Program-made: the position numbers and the translations under genes
NCBI GenBank assembly: GCA_013390605.1
Contig: JACAUB010000001.1
Span: forward strand, 5,261 to 68,051
Length of the DNA: 62,791 nucleotides
From: Bacteroidota bacterium
Lineage (GTDB): Bacteria; Bacteroidota; Bacteroidia; Bacteroidales; Cfx3-03
Direction: 5' to 3'
Notes under the pieces: generated by a model
Databases searched by the model: none
What the model was told of the DNA's origin: nothing
Seen by the model: the letters and a program-made list of their open reading frames with translations, nothing else
Shown here: positions 51,653-60,064 of the stretch, in pieces
Layout: each line of letters begins with the position of its first letter
Position numbering within the stretch: the stretch's first letter is position 1

Positions 51653-52465
51653 ATGAGTAAGCAGTATAAACGGGTATTGACCATTGCCGGAAGCGATTCA
51701 GGTGGTGGTGCAGGTATACAAGCTGATCTAAAAACTATCTCGGCTTGTGGATGTTACGGAATGTCGGCTATCACCGCACTAACAGTACAAAATACCGTCG
51801 GTGTGAGCAATGTGCATGCTGTTCCGGTTGATTTTCTATCCGAACAGATTAATGCCGTTTTAGATGATATTGGTGCAGATGCTATCAAGATCGGGATGCT
51901 CCATTCCTCTGAGGTGATCATGGCCGTAAAAAAGTGCCTCGAACATTATGCTATCCGAAATATTATACTCGATCCGGTAATGGTTTCTACCTCAGGCCAT
52001 AAGCTTTTGCAGGACGAAGCCATCGAGACCCTCATTCTTCAGTTGATTCCAATGGCACGGGTGATCACCCCAAATATTCCCGAAGCCGAAATATTATTAG
52101 GCAAGAAGATCAACAGTCAGCACGAATTGCCTGCCCTGGCTCGTGAATTATCCATTGATGGAACTATTTCCGTATTGTTAAAGGCTGGACATCTGGTTGA
52201 CGAAGAGCTGATTGATATATTTTATAATGCCGAAACCGACGAAATTATTGAGTTGAAATCGAAGCGATTACATACGCTGAATACCCACGGCACTGGTTGT
52301 ACACTGTCGTCGGCCGTTGCCTCTTTTCTGGCTCGCGGCTATGAATTGAATGCGGCAGTCGTCGCCGCAAAAGATTATATCAAGAATGCCATCACTGCCG
52401 GAACCGACTATACCATTGGAAAGGGGCATGGACCGGTACACCATTTTTATGATTTCTGGGAGTAA
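51653..52465 (+). CDS. thiD: Hydroxymethylpyrimidine / HMP-phosphate kinase
   Basis: ThiD carries out both phosphorylations of HMP. The ribokinase-fold motifs are IAGSDSGGGAGIQADLKT, AITALTVQNTVGV, DAIKIGMLHS, LDPVMVSTSGHKLL, TPNIPEAEILLG and the C-terminal TLNTHGTGCTLSSAVAS with its catalytic Cys. Length is 270 residues. It ends the operon. Since thiC, thiG, thiH, thiS and thiF are absent here, the operon alone can only recycle preformed moieties. Confidence 0.95.
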   Translation: MSKQYKRVLTIAGSDSGGGAGIQADLKTISACGCYGMSAITALTVQNTVGVSNVHAVPVDFLSEQINAVLDDIGADAIKIGMLHSSEVIMAVKKCLEHYAIRNIILDPVMVSTSGHKLLQDEAIETLILQLIPMARVITPNIPEAEILLGKKINSQHELPALARELSIDGTISVLLKAGHLVDEELIDIFYNAETDEIIELKSKRLHTLNTHGTGCTLSSAVASFLARGYELNAAVVAAKDYIKNAITAGTDYTIGKGHGPVHHFYDFWE

Positions 52466-52956
52466 GAATCTATTGTTTTCATTTTTTGGGAATGAGGTTT
52501 TTGCTCAAATAGACAGCTGATTTCAGGTGAAAATAGTTTTCCTTCACTATTTCTATGTTTTTCTGATTACAATTCTGTAGTCATGTTACAGTCATGATAT
52601 TATGGTTCGATAATAAAATGTATCAGGCTATTTTATGGTTATTTTAAGTATGTTTAATGGATGTTTAATTGCTATCTAAGATAATAATTAAACATAAAAG
52701 AAATCCTAATAAAAAAAACTTAAAATAATCTTTTACCGTATTTAATATTATTATCTTTACATCTGTTTATGGTTTATTTCGGTAAAAATGATCATAAGGA
52801 ATGCGATAATTTGTAGGATGGATAGTTGAAGCCATTTGTAGTATTAAAATGACCCCTGGTTTTCTTCCTGTAAATAGTGATGGGTTGATTGTTTAGCCGA
52901 ACATTTGGGATAATTTACTTAAAACTGAATTATTAACAAGGTTTAAAGAAACAGTC
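52466..52956. other. AT-rich gap after the thiamin operon
   Basis: About 490 bases with no gene. I see no clear terminator for the thi operon. A -7-like TATCTTTA lies near 52750 pointing to the unknown gene downstream, and AGTCATG occurs twice around 52580-52595. Nothing else stands out. Confidence 0.4.
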
Positions 52957-53760
52957 ATGGGAGAAATTACAGGACCCTTTCGCTTTAAAGGATCAGTCGG
53001 CAATTTTCGTTCGTATTACAACAGTGCCGCAAAAAAATGGGTAGTAGCCACGAAAGGTGGAGCCAATAAAGATTTAATCTATAACCATCCGGCCTTTGCC
53101 CGCACCCGCGAGAATATGTCGGATTTTGGAATCTGTGGAAAATGGGCCAGCCTGATTCGTATGAATTTATTTGATTTAGATGAATTGAATTCAGGCTACT
53201 ATTTCTCAGGCATTACCAAGCTGGCAAAAGTTATTCAAACAAAGGATAGAGAAGGTAAAAAGGGTCAACGTAGTATCATCTCATCCAAGTATAAGAACTT
53301 GATAACCAGTATCAATTTCAACGATAAATATCCTTTTCGTGAGATAGTGTGTCGTGTTCCGGAGATAGTATCTGATGACCTGAGGCAGACGATAATCATC
53401 AACATGCCCCATTTCTCATCGTTTAGTGAGCTGAATTGGTTCAAAACATATTATTTTTATAGATTTACACTAACTATCGGTCAATTATCAGATTATATAT
53501 GGGTAAAGGAGGAGGATAAATTTAAGCTTGCTCATGAGAATCTTGAAGACACCAGAATATCAGTCAGAACTGAATGGTTGTCGAATAATACTGATTTCAC
53601 CGATATTTCGTTGATCGCCTCCTTTAAAGATGAAGCCATTCCGGCAGATGATGTGACTGTTTTAGTTGCATTGGGCATTGAATTTGCATCAAAGTTATCA
53701 GATCATACACTTGCTGTTACCCCCGGTGATGGAACAATGGCTTTGGTGGCGTGCCTATAA
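52957..53760 (+). CDS. Uncharacterised Bacteroidota protein with GGxxxxxI-NHPAFARTREN motif
   Basis: I do not recognise a named domain. The 267-residue protein has no signal peptide or membrane segment. The N-terminus has a short Gly-rich beta part (ITGPFRFKGSVGNFRSYYNS), then KGGANKDLIYNHPAFARTRENMSDFG. I have seen this pattern of small Gly motif plus NxPxFxRTRENxxEF at the start of many Bacteroidota hypothetical proteins, sometimes labelled DUF6266-like. The rest is mixed alpha/beta and ends in VALGIEFASKLSDH. It is preceded by a 490-base gene-free gap and followed by the transglutaminase-like gene. Function unknown. Confidence 0.75.
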   Translation: MGEITGPFRFKGSVGNFRSYYNSAAKKWVVATKGGANKDLIYNHPAFARTRENMSDFGICGKWASLIRMNLFDLDELNSGYYFSGITKLAKVIQTKDREGKKGQRSIISSKYKNLITSINFNDKYPFREIVCRVPEIVSDDLRQTIIINMPHFSSFSELNWFKTYYFYRFTLTIGQLSDYIWVKEEDKFKLAHENLEDTRISVRTEWLSNNTDFTDISLIASFKDEAIPADDVTVLVALGIEFASKLSDHTLAVTPGDGTMALVACL

Positions 53761-53822
53761 ATGTTTTTATACATAAGAAAAATCGACTATAATAGAAAGT
53801 AATCACCCAATAAATTTAAAAA

Positions 53823-55001
53823 ATGCGAATAGTATTTTTAATCATCTTATATTTAGGAATTTGGAGTGGATTAATGGCTCAAAATAGCAATAGATCAGTA
53901 GATAAGATCATGTTACAAATTCCGGAATCGTTGACCTATTCAACAAAAGATATTGCCCGCTATATTAACTCACAGTTTTCAACTCAAAATGAAAAGGCAC
54001 GAGCCATATTTATTTGGATTGCAAGGAACATTCGATATGATATGGCGAATATGAATGTGGCAACCTCTGAGCTTAACTTAGTTGAAACTAATTTTAAAAC
54101 CCTGAAGACCCGAAAAGGAGTCTGTACCAATTATGCTGAACTTTTTAATGACATAGCCGGTAAAGTTGGTATTAAATCGTATGTGGTTTCAGGATATACA
54201 AAACAACATGGTGTTGTTGATATCTTATCGCATGCATGGTGTATTGTTCTGATTGACGAAAAGTGGTTTATGTTTGACCCAACTTGGGGGGCGGGAGCTG
54301 TTCTAAACGGTCGATATATTAAGCAGATTGATGAAAAATATTATAAAGCTACCCCAAAAGAATTTATCGAATCTCACATGCCATTCGACCCATTATGGCA
54401 ATTGTTACCATATCCCATAACCAATCAGGAGTTTTACGAAATTCAATCAATGGTGGATGGCAAAAAACAATACTTCAATTTTAAGGATTCATTGGCTGTT
54501 TATGATCATCAATCAAAAATTGATCAACTTATATCTTCAAATAATAGGATAGAAAAGAATGGAGTTAAAAACTCATTGATTTTCGATCGATTGCAATACA
54601 ACAGGCAAAACCTCATCTATTATAGAAGCAAGCTAGCAGAAGAGCAATTAAATTTAGCAGTAGATTTATTTAACAATGGCTTTGCCATGTTGAATAAATT
54701 TGTTGAATATTATAATAAGCAGTTTATACCTTTAAAGAGTGATGCTGAAATCCAACAAATGATCGATACTGTAGAGACTTGTTTTAAAAGTGCACATGAG
54801 CGATTGAATAGTATTAAAGACCCCGATGCTGAAATTATTTCAACGATCAAACAAATAAACAAGTCAATTGAAGGTGCTACTGTTTCGTTTGAGGAGATGA
54901 AAGCTTTCCTGAAAAAATATTTCAACACTCGAAAAGTGTTTAGAAAATCGTTGTTTTATAAATTTACGCATGTGGGGGTTTCAATGAATAAAAACCAGTA
55001 A
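53823..55001 (+). CDS. Exported transglutaminase-like (cysteine-protease fold) protein
   Basis: A 392-residue secreted protein with signal peptide (1-19, ending LMAQ) and a transglutaminase-core domain (about 45-160). The catalytic triad is visible: Cys in RKGVCTNYAELF, His in LSHAWCIVLID and Asp in FMFDPTWGAG. The C-terminal 200 residues are helical and of unknown role. Such proteins in Bacteroidota may act as peptidases or on cell-wall peptides; the substrate is not known. It is followed after 30 bases by the 2H-like gene on the same strand. Confidence 0.85.
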   Translation: MRIVFLIILYLGIWSGLMAQNSNRSVDKIMLQIPESLTYSTKDIARYINSQFSTQNEKARAIFIWIARNIRYDMANMNVATSELNLVETNFKTLKTRKGVCTNYAELFNDIAGKVGIKSYVVSGYTKQHGVVDILSHAWCIVLIDEKWFMFDPTWGAGAVLNGRYIKQIDEKYYKATPKEFIESHMPFDPLWQLLPYPITNQEFYEIQSMVDGKKQYFNFKDSLAVYDHQSKIDQLISSNNRIEKNGVKNSLIFDRLQYNRQNLIYYRSKLAEEQLNLAVDLFNNGFAMLNKFVEYYNKQFIPLKSDAEIQQMIDTVETCFKSAHERLNSIKDPDAEIISTIKQINKSIEGATVSFEEMKAFLKKYFNTRKVFRKSLFYKFTHVGVSMNKNQ

Positions 55002-55031
55002 CTTATTTTAATTGAGCAAAAGTAACTTAAG

Positions 55032-55709
55032 ATGAATTTAGTTGAACATTATACGAATCTATATAAAGACGCGATACAGAAAATAGAAGCAGACAGTTAT
55101 CAAACTGATCGTTTGATGGATTCCGTTGATAATCGATCGGGGCTCACGCTTATAATTAGGCCCAATATAAAGGTGAAAAACAATATTCAGCTATTTCTTG
55201 ATGACTTGAAAGCCATAGAACCTGATCAATATTATTATCGGGGTTCTGACCTTCATGTCACTGTATTGGCGATCATTTCATGTTATATAGGTTTTGATCT
55301 ATCACAAATTTTATTAGCGGATTATGTTGCGTTGATTAAAAAAAGTATAGCTGGGCAAAAGTACTTTGAAATCGAATTCAAAGGGGTTACTGCTTCTCCA
55401 TCCTGTATTATGATTCAAGGTTTTTTAAATAATAGAACTTTAAATGATATTAGAGATAGCCTTCGTGTAAACTTTAAAAGTTCTAATTTACAACAATCTA
55501 TTGATCAACGCTATTCGTTACAGACGGCACATTCTACAGTGGTTAGGTTTAGGAATCGGTTTACGAAAAAAGATGAATTTATTAAAGTGTTAGAAAAATA
55601 CCGGAATTTCTATTTTGGAACAATTACTGTTGATGCATTAGAACTTGTACACAACGATTGGTATCAGCGAAAGGAAAATGTGAAGGAACTTTACCGATTT
55701 AATTTTTAG
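55032..55709 (+). CDS. 2H-phosphoesterase-like protein
   Basis: A 225-residue cytoplasmic protein with two HxT/S motifs, DLHVTVLAI and TAHSTVVRF, spaced about 90 residues apart. That is the mark of the 2H phosphoesterase superfamily (2'-5' RNA ligases and cyclic phosphodiesterases). The segments TLIIRPNIKVK and ASPSCIMIQGF are probably core strands. Related sequences are sometimes annotated mutarotase, which the motifs do not support. The substrate is unknown. It is probably co-transcribed with the transglutaminase-like gene. Confidence 0.75.
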   Translation: MNLVEHYTNLYKDAIQKIEADSYQTDRLMDSVDNRSGLTLIIRPNIKVKNNIQLFLDDLKAIEPDQYYYRGSDLHVTVLAIISCYIGFDLSQILLADYVALIKKSIAGQKYFEIEFKGVTASPSCIMIQGFLNNRTLNDIRDSLRVNFKSSNLQQSIDQRYSLQTAHSTVVRFRNRFTKKDEFIKVLEKYRNFYFGTITVDALELVHNDWYQRKENVKELYRFNF

Positions 55710-56057
55710 TAACCATAACGTTTTGCAACCCGGAAAGCTATTACTTTTTTAAGAAGAAGTGTTGCCGATAAAGCATAAAAGAATAAAAATTAAAGTTTCT
55801 TTTTTTGTTTAAAATATCAATTTTTCAGGAAAATATTCGTATATTAGATAACTATTTTTTAGGTCTTTAAATATTTGAAAATGGATGATATGACTACAAT
55901 AAATTGTAGTTGTTAACCTAAATTAAAAGAGTTTTTGCTACTAAATCACCTCTGTTTCTAAACAAGAGGGGATACCGTTTCTACATAAAACATTAAATGT
56001 TGTTTTATTGTTACTGATCATTATACAATAATTTATGAACCTTTAAAATCTATAACA
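55710..56057. other. Gap with a palindrome before the YtxH gene
   Basis: About 350 bases without a gene. ACTACAAT-AA-ATTGTAGT (55893-55910) is a perfect 8-bp-arm palindrome and a plausible operator. A second, imperfect inverted repeat CCTCTGTTT..AAACAAGAGG follows near 55946-55968. I see no convincing housekeeping promoter box. Confidence 0.5.
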
Positions 56058-56282
56058 ATGAGTACGGGAAAAGTAATTTTAGGTGTATTGGCCGGAGTTG
56101 CCACCGGTGCATTAATTGCTGTTTTATTTGCTCCTGATAAAGGAACTGAAACGCGTAAAAAGATTTCGAAAAAAGGCAAAGAGTTATCTGATGAATTAAA
56201 AGAAAAGATTGACGATGTTATCGATCACATCACAAAAAAATGTGAATGCAAGGATAATGTGGTTGAAGAGGTAAAGGAATAA
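56058..56282 (+). CDS. YtxH-domain small membrane protein
   Basis: A 74-residue protein with a Gly/Ala-rich N-terminal membrane segment (ILGVLAGVATGALIAVLFAPDKG) and the GTETRKKISKKGKEL that follows it in YtxH proteins. A charged helical tail with CEC ends it. YtxH proteins are stress-linked in Bacillus; no activity is known. With the holin-like gene after it, the arrangement is a common stress or envelope cassette in Bacteroidota. Confidence 0.88.
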   Translation: MSTGKVILGVLAGVATGALIAVLFAPDKGTETRKKISKKGKELSDELKEKIDDVIDHITKKCECKDNVVEEVKE

Positions 56283-56328
56283 GGGGTTAATAAATTGATT
56301 CATAAATAAATCGAGTAAATAAGAAGAG

Positions 56329-56423
56329 GCTGCCTTAGAAATCATCTGTTTGACTTTGTGAAGAACAAGTGTTATACAAAGTCATTTTAGTATCGAATGA
56401 ATTTTTGAGGCAGCTTTTTTTTT
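56329..56423 (+). terminator. Long branched terminator after ytxH
   Basis: GCTGCCT (56329-56335) pairs with AGGCAGC (56408-56414), directly followed by nine T. Inside it GACTTTGT (56352-56359) pairs with ACAAAGTC (56376-56383). The whole is about 95 bases, far longer than the simple hairpins elsewhere in the window. Confidence 0.75.
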
Positions 56424-56456
56424 AACAGTATCAACTAGTTTAAAAATAGTAGTAAA

Positions 56457-57203
56457 ATGGAATCAACTGCAACAATAATCAATGATCTCTATGAGAAAAC
56501 TGAACAATTCAGTAAGACAAGTATAGAGTTAATAAAACTTAAGACAGTTGATAAATCGGCTGATGTAATTTCATCATTGGCATCCCGACTGATTGTTGTA
56601 TTATTTGTTGTTTTCTTTGTGGTAAATATAAATATTGGTATTGCACTATGGATCGGAGATCTATTGCACAAAACTTATTACGGTTTTTTGATCGTTGGTG
56701 CTTTTTATTCGTTTGCAGGTATAGTGTTTTATCTATTTAGAAAAGTTTGGGTTGAAAAACCGTTACGGAATTCTGTGATAGAGCAATTTGTGCCGAGGGA
56801 AGAAAAGAAGCAGGGAATTGATGCATCGGCCAATTTAGATATCACAATTGTTGCGTTAGAAAAGGAACAAAAGATTCAAGGCGAGCAGCTTAAAATAGAT
56901 TTTAATGATGCTTATGATAGCTTGAAACCCTCTAATATTATAAAAAATTCGATCAAAGAACTTACTACTTCATCGGAGTTGAGAACCAATATTATTACTG
57001 CGGGTTTTAGTATGGCTGCAGGTTATTTGTCATCGAGAATTTTAAAAGGCTCAAATTTTAAAATGTTTCGTAGAATTTCAGCCATGTTGATAGAATATGG
57101 CGTAAGTAATATTTTACGTCACCCTGATGCCATAAAAGCTGTTCTTGGCAATTTTATTCAAGGACTCTTTAGAAAGAAAAAGAAAAATAGTAGTCAGGAT
57201 TAA
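56457..57203 (+). CDS. Holin-X-like / YqjE-type membrane protein
   Basis: A 248-residue protein. The N-terminal half (about 1-115) has an amphipathic helix and two membrane segments (ASRLIVVLFVVFFVVNINIGIALWIG and FLIVGAFYSFAGIVFYLFRKVW), the layout of holin-superfamily III/YqjE proteins. The C-terminal half (about 150-248) contains a weakly hydrophobic Gly/Ala region (TAGFSMAAGYLSSRIL) and a basic end. The name does not imply phage origin. Its stop is immediately adjacent to the stop of the convergent PAP2 gene. Confidence 0.7.
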   Translation: MESTATIINDLYEKTEQFSKTSIELIKLKTVDKSADVISSLASRLIVVLFVVFFVVNINIGIALWIGDLLHKTYYGFLIVGAFYSFAGIVFYLFRKVWVEKPLRNSVIEQFVPREEKKQGIDASANLDITIVALEKEQKIQGEQLKIDFNDAYDSLKPSNIIKNSIKELTTSSELRTNIITAGFSMAAGYLSSRILKGSNFKMFRRISAMLIEYGVSNILRHPDAIKAVLGNFIQGLFRKKKKNSSQD

Positions 57204-58136
57204 TTATAATCCTACTACCAGTTTTATCTTCTTGGATCGGTTGAGTTTATCGACAAGCTTTCCAACGCTATATCCGACTATGGCTCCAATAAAAACATCG
57301 GTTGCCCAATGGTCTCTTCCTGCTATACGCGAAGCTCCGACCAGTGATGCAGCAGTATAGGCTACCGGAGTAACCCATTTATGGTCTCCATAATTTGCTG
57401 AAATAACTGTTGCTAATGCAAAAGCTGTGGCAGTGTGCGAAGAGAAAAAAGAAGCGTTTTTCAAGTCGGCTCGAGGCCCGTCCCATTGATTATTTAGGGT
57501 GGGCGTATCGTCGTTTGGTCGGTGGCGATGTGCTAATACCTTGGCATACATTACTAATGTATTAGTAATAAGAACTGCCTTTCCGGCTGTTATAGCGAAT
57601 CCACTCAGATCTTCGTTGTGTGTATAAGCTCCTATTCCATAAACACCAAGTATAGATGGTAGTACATATACGAGGTTTCCAAAAGGCTCCATCGTATTGC
57701 TGAATCCTTTAACAATCGAATTGTTGTGTCGATTAACCAAATCATTTATCGGGACATCTAATTGATGTAAGGCTAATGCGCCCCCACCAATTGCAAGTAC
57801 TTTTAGCCAGTCGTTTCCGGTCCATCTTAAAGGCGATGTTGTTACCCTTCCACAATCGCGGTAGCCTGATCCAATGGCTTTTAAATTAAGCCTGGTGTAT
57901 TTATATTCGGTAAGTGTGTCTTTTGCCGTCAGCGATGTGTTTATATATGCTTTATATATCTTATGCTGCGTGATAGAATCAGTTTTTAACTGATTTGGAT
58001 CTATTGTGACTGTAGGAGCGCTCTTGAGTCCATCTTGTAAATTTGTAACTGCAAAATTGATGTTTTGACTTTTTGCAGATGAAAATGCAAAGATGAGCAG
58101 CAGCGATGCAATGAATGATAATGATTGTGTTTTCAA
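57204..58136 (-). CDS. PAP2-family phosphatase, membrane associated
   Basis: A 310-residue exported acid phosphatase/lipid phosphatase. The signal peptide (1-23, ending AKSQ) precedes a helical region. The three PAP2 motifs are K-AHRHRP in KVLAHRHRPNDD, SSHTATAFALAT and SRIAGRDHWATDV, with the catalytic His. Likely substrates are undecaprenyl or lipid A phosphates, but this is inference. Its TAA touches the TAA of the convergent holin-like gene with no base between. Confidence 0.9.
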   Translation of the reverse strand: MKTQSLSFIASLLLIFAFSSAKSQNINFAVTNLQDGLKSAPTVTIDPNQLKTDSITQHKIYKAYINTSLTAKDTLTEYKYTRLNLKAIGSGYRDCGRVTTSPLRWTGNDWLKVLAIGGGALALHQLDVPINDLVNRHNNSIVKGFSNTMEPFGNLVYVLPSILGVYGIGAYTHNEDLSGFAITAGKAVLITNTLVMYAKVLAHRHRPNDDTPTLNNQWDGPRADLKNASFFSSHTATAFALATVISANYGDHKWVTPVAYTAASLVGASRIAGRDHWATDVFIGAIVGYSVGKLVDKLNRSKKIKLVVGL

Positions 58137-58157
58137 TTCGATTCTTTTGTAAGGTTA

Positions 58158-58931
58158 TTATTTCTCTTCTCTTTTAGCCTGATTCCAAAACACTTCCATC
58201 TGGTCGAGTGTCATTTCATGAATGGCTGTTCCTTCTTCTTTTCCTTTATCTTCAATAAATTGAAAACGCTGTATGAATTTTTTGTTGCAACGTTCGAGTG
58301 CATCTTCGGGGTTGACTCCAATAAAACGGGCATAGTTTACAAGGGCAAAAAGATAATCGCCAAACTCCTCTTCTAATCGTTCATGATTATTTTCTAATGC
58401 CAGCTCATCAAGCATCTCTTGTTGCTCTTCCTGAACTTTTGCCCAGACTTGTGCGGTTTCTTTCCAGTCAAAACCAACACCTCTGGCTTTTTCCTGAATG
58501 CGATAGGCTTTTACCATAGCGGGTAATGATTTAGGAACACCTGAAAGAACAGAGCTTCTGCCTTCACCCATCTTTATTTTTTCCCAATTTTGACTTACAG
58601 TATCTGCATCCTCGGCTTTTACATCGCCATAAATATGTGGGTGACGGCGAATTAATTTTTCGTTGATGCCTTCAATTACATCCTGAATATTAAATGCATT
58701 GAGCTCTGATCCTACTTTTGCATAAAATACAATGTGCATCATCAGATCGCCTAATTCCTTTTTAACTTCATCCAGATCTTTTTCGATGATGGCATCAGAT
58801 AGTTCGTAGGTCTCTTCTATGGTAAGATAACGTAAAGTGTCGAGTGTCTGTTTATTATCCCAGGGACATTTTTCTCTGAGTTCGTCCATTATATTTAGAA
58901 GCTGTTGAAAAGCAGCAAGGCGTGGATCCAT
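58158..58931 (-). CDS. mazG: Nucleoside triphosphate pyrophosphohydrolase MazG
   Basis: MazG hydrolyses NTPs and dNTPs to monophosphates and removes damaged nucleotides. Two MazG domains are present: the first (about 10-110) carries KCPWDNKQT, EETYELSDAI and KKELGDLMMHIVF; the second carries EEQQEMLDE and EEEFGDYLFALVNYAR. I start at ATG 58931 (MDPRLAAFQQ, 257 residues); the frame runs to a TTG that overlaps a TACTTTTG -7 box (minus strand, 58954-58947). It is divergent from the EamA gene. Confidence 0.94.
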   Translation of the reverse strand: MDPRLAAFQQLLNIMDELREKCPWDNKQTLDTLRYLTIEETYELSDAIIEKDLDEVKKELGDLMMHIVFYAKVGSELNAFNIQDVIEGINEKLIRRHPHIYGDVKAEDADTVSQNWEKIKMGEGRSSVLSGVPKSLPAMVKAYRIQEKARGVGFDWKETAQVWAKVQEEQQEMLDELALENNHERLEEEFGDYLFALVNYARFIGVNPEDALERCNKKFIQRFQFIEDKGKEEGTAIHEMTLDQMEVFWNQAKREEK

Positions 58932-58946
58932 ATTTGAAATTTTGTG

Positions 58947-58954
58947 CAAAAGTA
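58947..58954 (-). promoter_or_regulatory. -7 box of mazG
   Basis: Minus-strand TACTTTTG, 15 bases before the mazG ATG, fits TAnnTTTG. No clear -33 TTG is seen. A facing box TACATTTG (59018-59025) probably serves the EamA gene. Confidence 0.45.
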
Positions 58955-59048
58955 CGTTTTTACACTATACTTTTGTTTTGAGATGATTAGAATGTTATAG
59001 TTTTAACAAATCAATTGTACATTTGTAGGATACTAATAAAAAAAATCT

Positions 59049-59993
59049 TTGAGCACACATACTTCTCTTTCATCATCGGTCAATGTTAATAAATTTAAAG
59101 GATCGTTATTTGTTTTAGCCGGGGCTTCGAGTTATGGCTTACTCTCTCCAATGGCTAAGTTGGCATATAAAGCCGGACTCAGTGCTTCAGTGGTGAGCAT
59201 TGGGCAGGTTTTGTTTGGTACGTTGATGGTTGGATTGATACTTGTGATTCAATATTTTACTGGAACAGAAAATGATAAATATATTGATCCGACAAGGAGG
59301 CAGAAGCTATTGCTAATGGGGGCCGGGACTTTTCTGGGACTCACAACAGTGTTTATCTATAAGGCGCTAGAGTTTTTGCCGGCTTCGATTGGTATTGTGC
59401 TTCTTTTTCAGTTTACCTGGATGGGGGTTGTTGTAGAGGTTATTCAAAGTAGGAAGAGACCTAGTAATGAGAAACTGGTTTCGTTATTGATTTTATTAAT
59501 AGGGACTTGGTTTGCATCAGGTGCATTGGAAACCAAGGATGCGCATTTAAATATGGTTGGTGTTATCTGGGCGTTGCTTTCTGCCGTATCGTATACTATG
59601 GTGATTTACGTTAGTGGTAATACGGTAAATGAGGCTGCTCCTTTTAAAAGGACATTCTACATGTCGGTTGGAGCTTTAATTATTACGTTACTTTGTTTCC
59701 ATCCCGGAACCTTTATTTCGTCGATCACAAATTGGGAGATGATTAAATGGGGTTTATTACTTGGATTTGTTGGGGCTGTACTGGCTCCGATTCTTCTAAA
59801 TATCGGACTTCCTGCCGTGGGAGTGGCTCTTGGAACGATTATCAGTGCTGCTGAGCTGCCGGTTGTGGTTATTGTGTCGGTTTTCATATTAAGCGAACAT
59901 GTCTCGCTGCTTCAATGGATTGGCGTCGGTAGTATTTTATTGGCTATTGCATTGCCTTATATGGCTATTTCCAAACATCATAGAATGAAATAA
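59049..59993 (+). CDS. EamA-family DMT transporter
   Basis: A ten-helix drug/metabolite transporter of 314 residues with two EamA repeats (about 18-150 and 168-305). Examples are LFVLAGASSYGLLSPMAKLAYKAG and VGVIWALLSAVSYTMVIYVSG, with GVALGTIISAAELPVVVIVSV in the second half. The substrate is unknown. The start is TTG at 59049: the next Met lies inside the first helix, so the TTG seems real. A TACATTTG -7 box lies 24 bases upstream. Confidence 0.88.
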   Translation: MSTHTSLSSSVNVNKFKGSLFVLAGASSYGLLSPMAKLAYKAGLSASVVSIGQVLFGTLMVGLILVIQYFTGTENDKYIDPTRRQKLLLMGAGTFLGLTTVFIYKALEFLPASIGIVLLFQFTWMGVVVEVIQSRKRPSNEKLVSLLILLIGTWFASGALETKDAHLNMVGVIWALLSAVSYTMVIYVSGNTVNEAAPFKRTFYMSVGALIITLLCFHPGTFISSITNWEMIKWGLLLGFVGAVLAPILLNIGLPAVGVALGTIISAAELPVVVIVSVFILSEHVSLLQWIGVGSILLAIALPYMAISKHHRMK

Positions 59994-60007
59994 CGATACA
60001 TATACAT

Positions 60008-60046
60008 AAAAAAAGAGGTTATCAAATTTATCTGACAACCTCTTTT
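60008..60046 (-). terminator. Rho-independent terminator of proS
   Basis: Minus strand AAAAGAGGTTGTCA pairs with TGATAACCTCTTTT (one mismatch) and continues into T. It can act in both directions and would also stop the EamA transcript. Confidence 0.8.
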
Positions 60047-60064
60047 ACATTTTATAAATATTGG

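Noticed and set aside
55032..55709. Mutarotase annotation
   Set aside because: Two HxT/S motifs fit the 2H phosphoesterase superfamily, not the aldose epimerase fold.
56457..57203. Prophage remnant based on the holin-like protein
   Set aside because: No lysin, terminase, capsid or integrase nearby; holin-superfamily III proteins are common non-phage membrane proteins.
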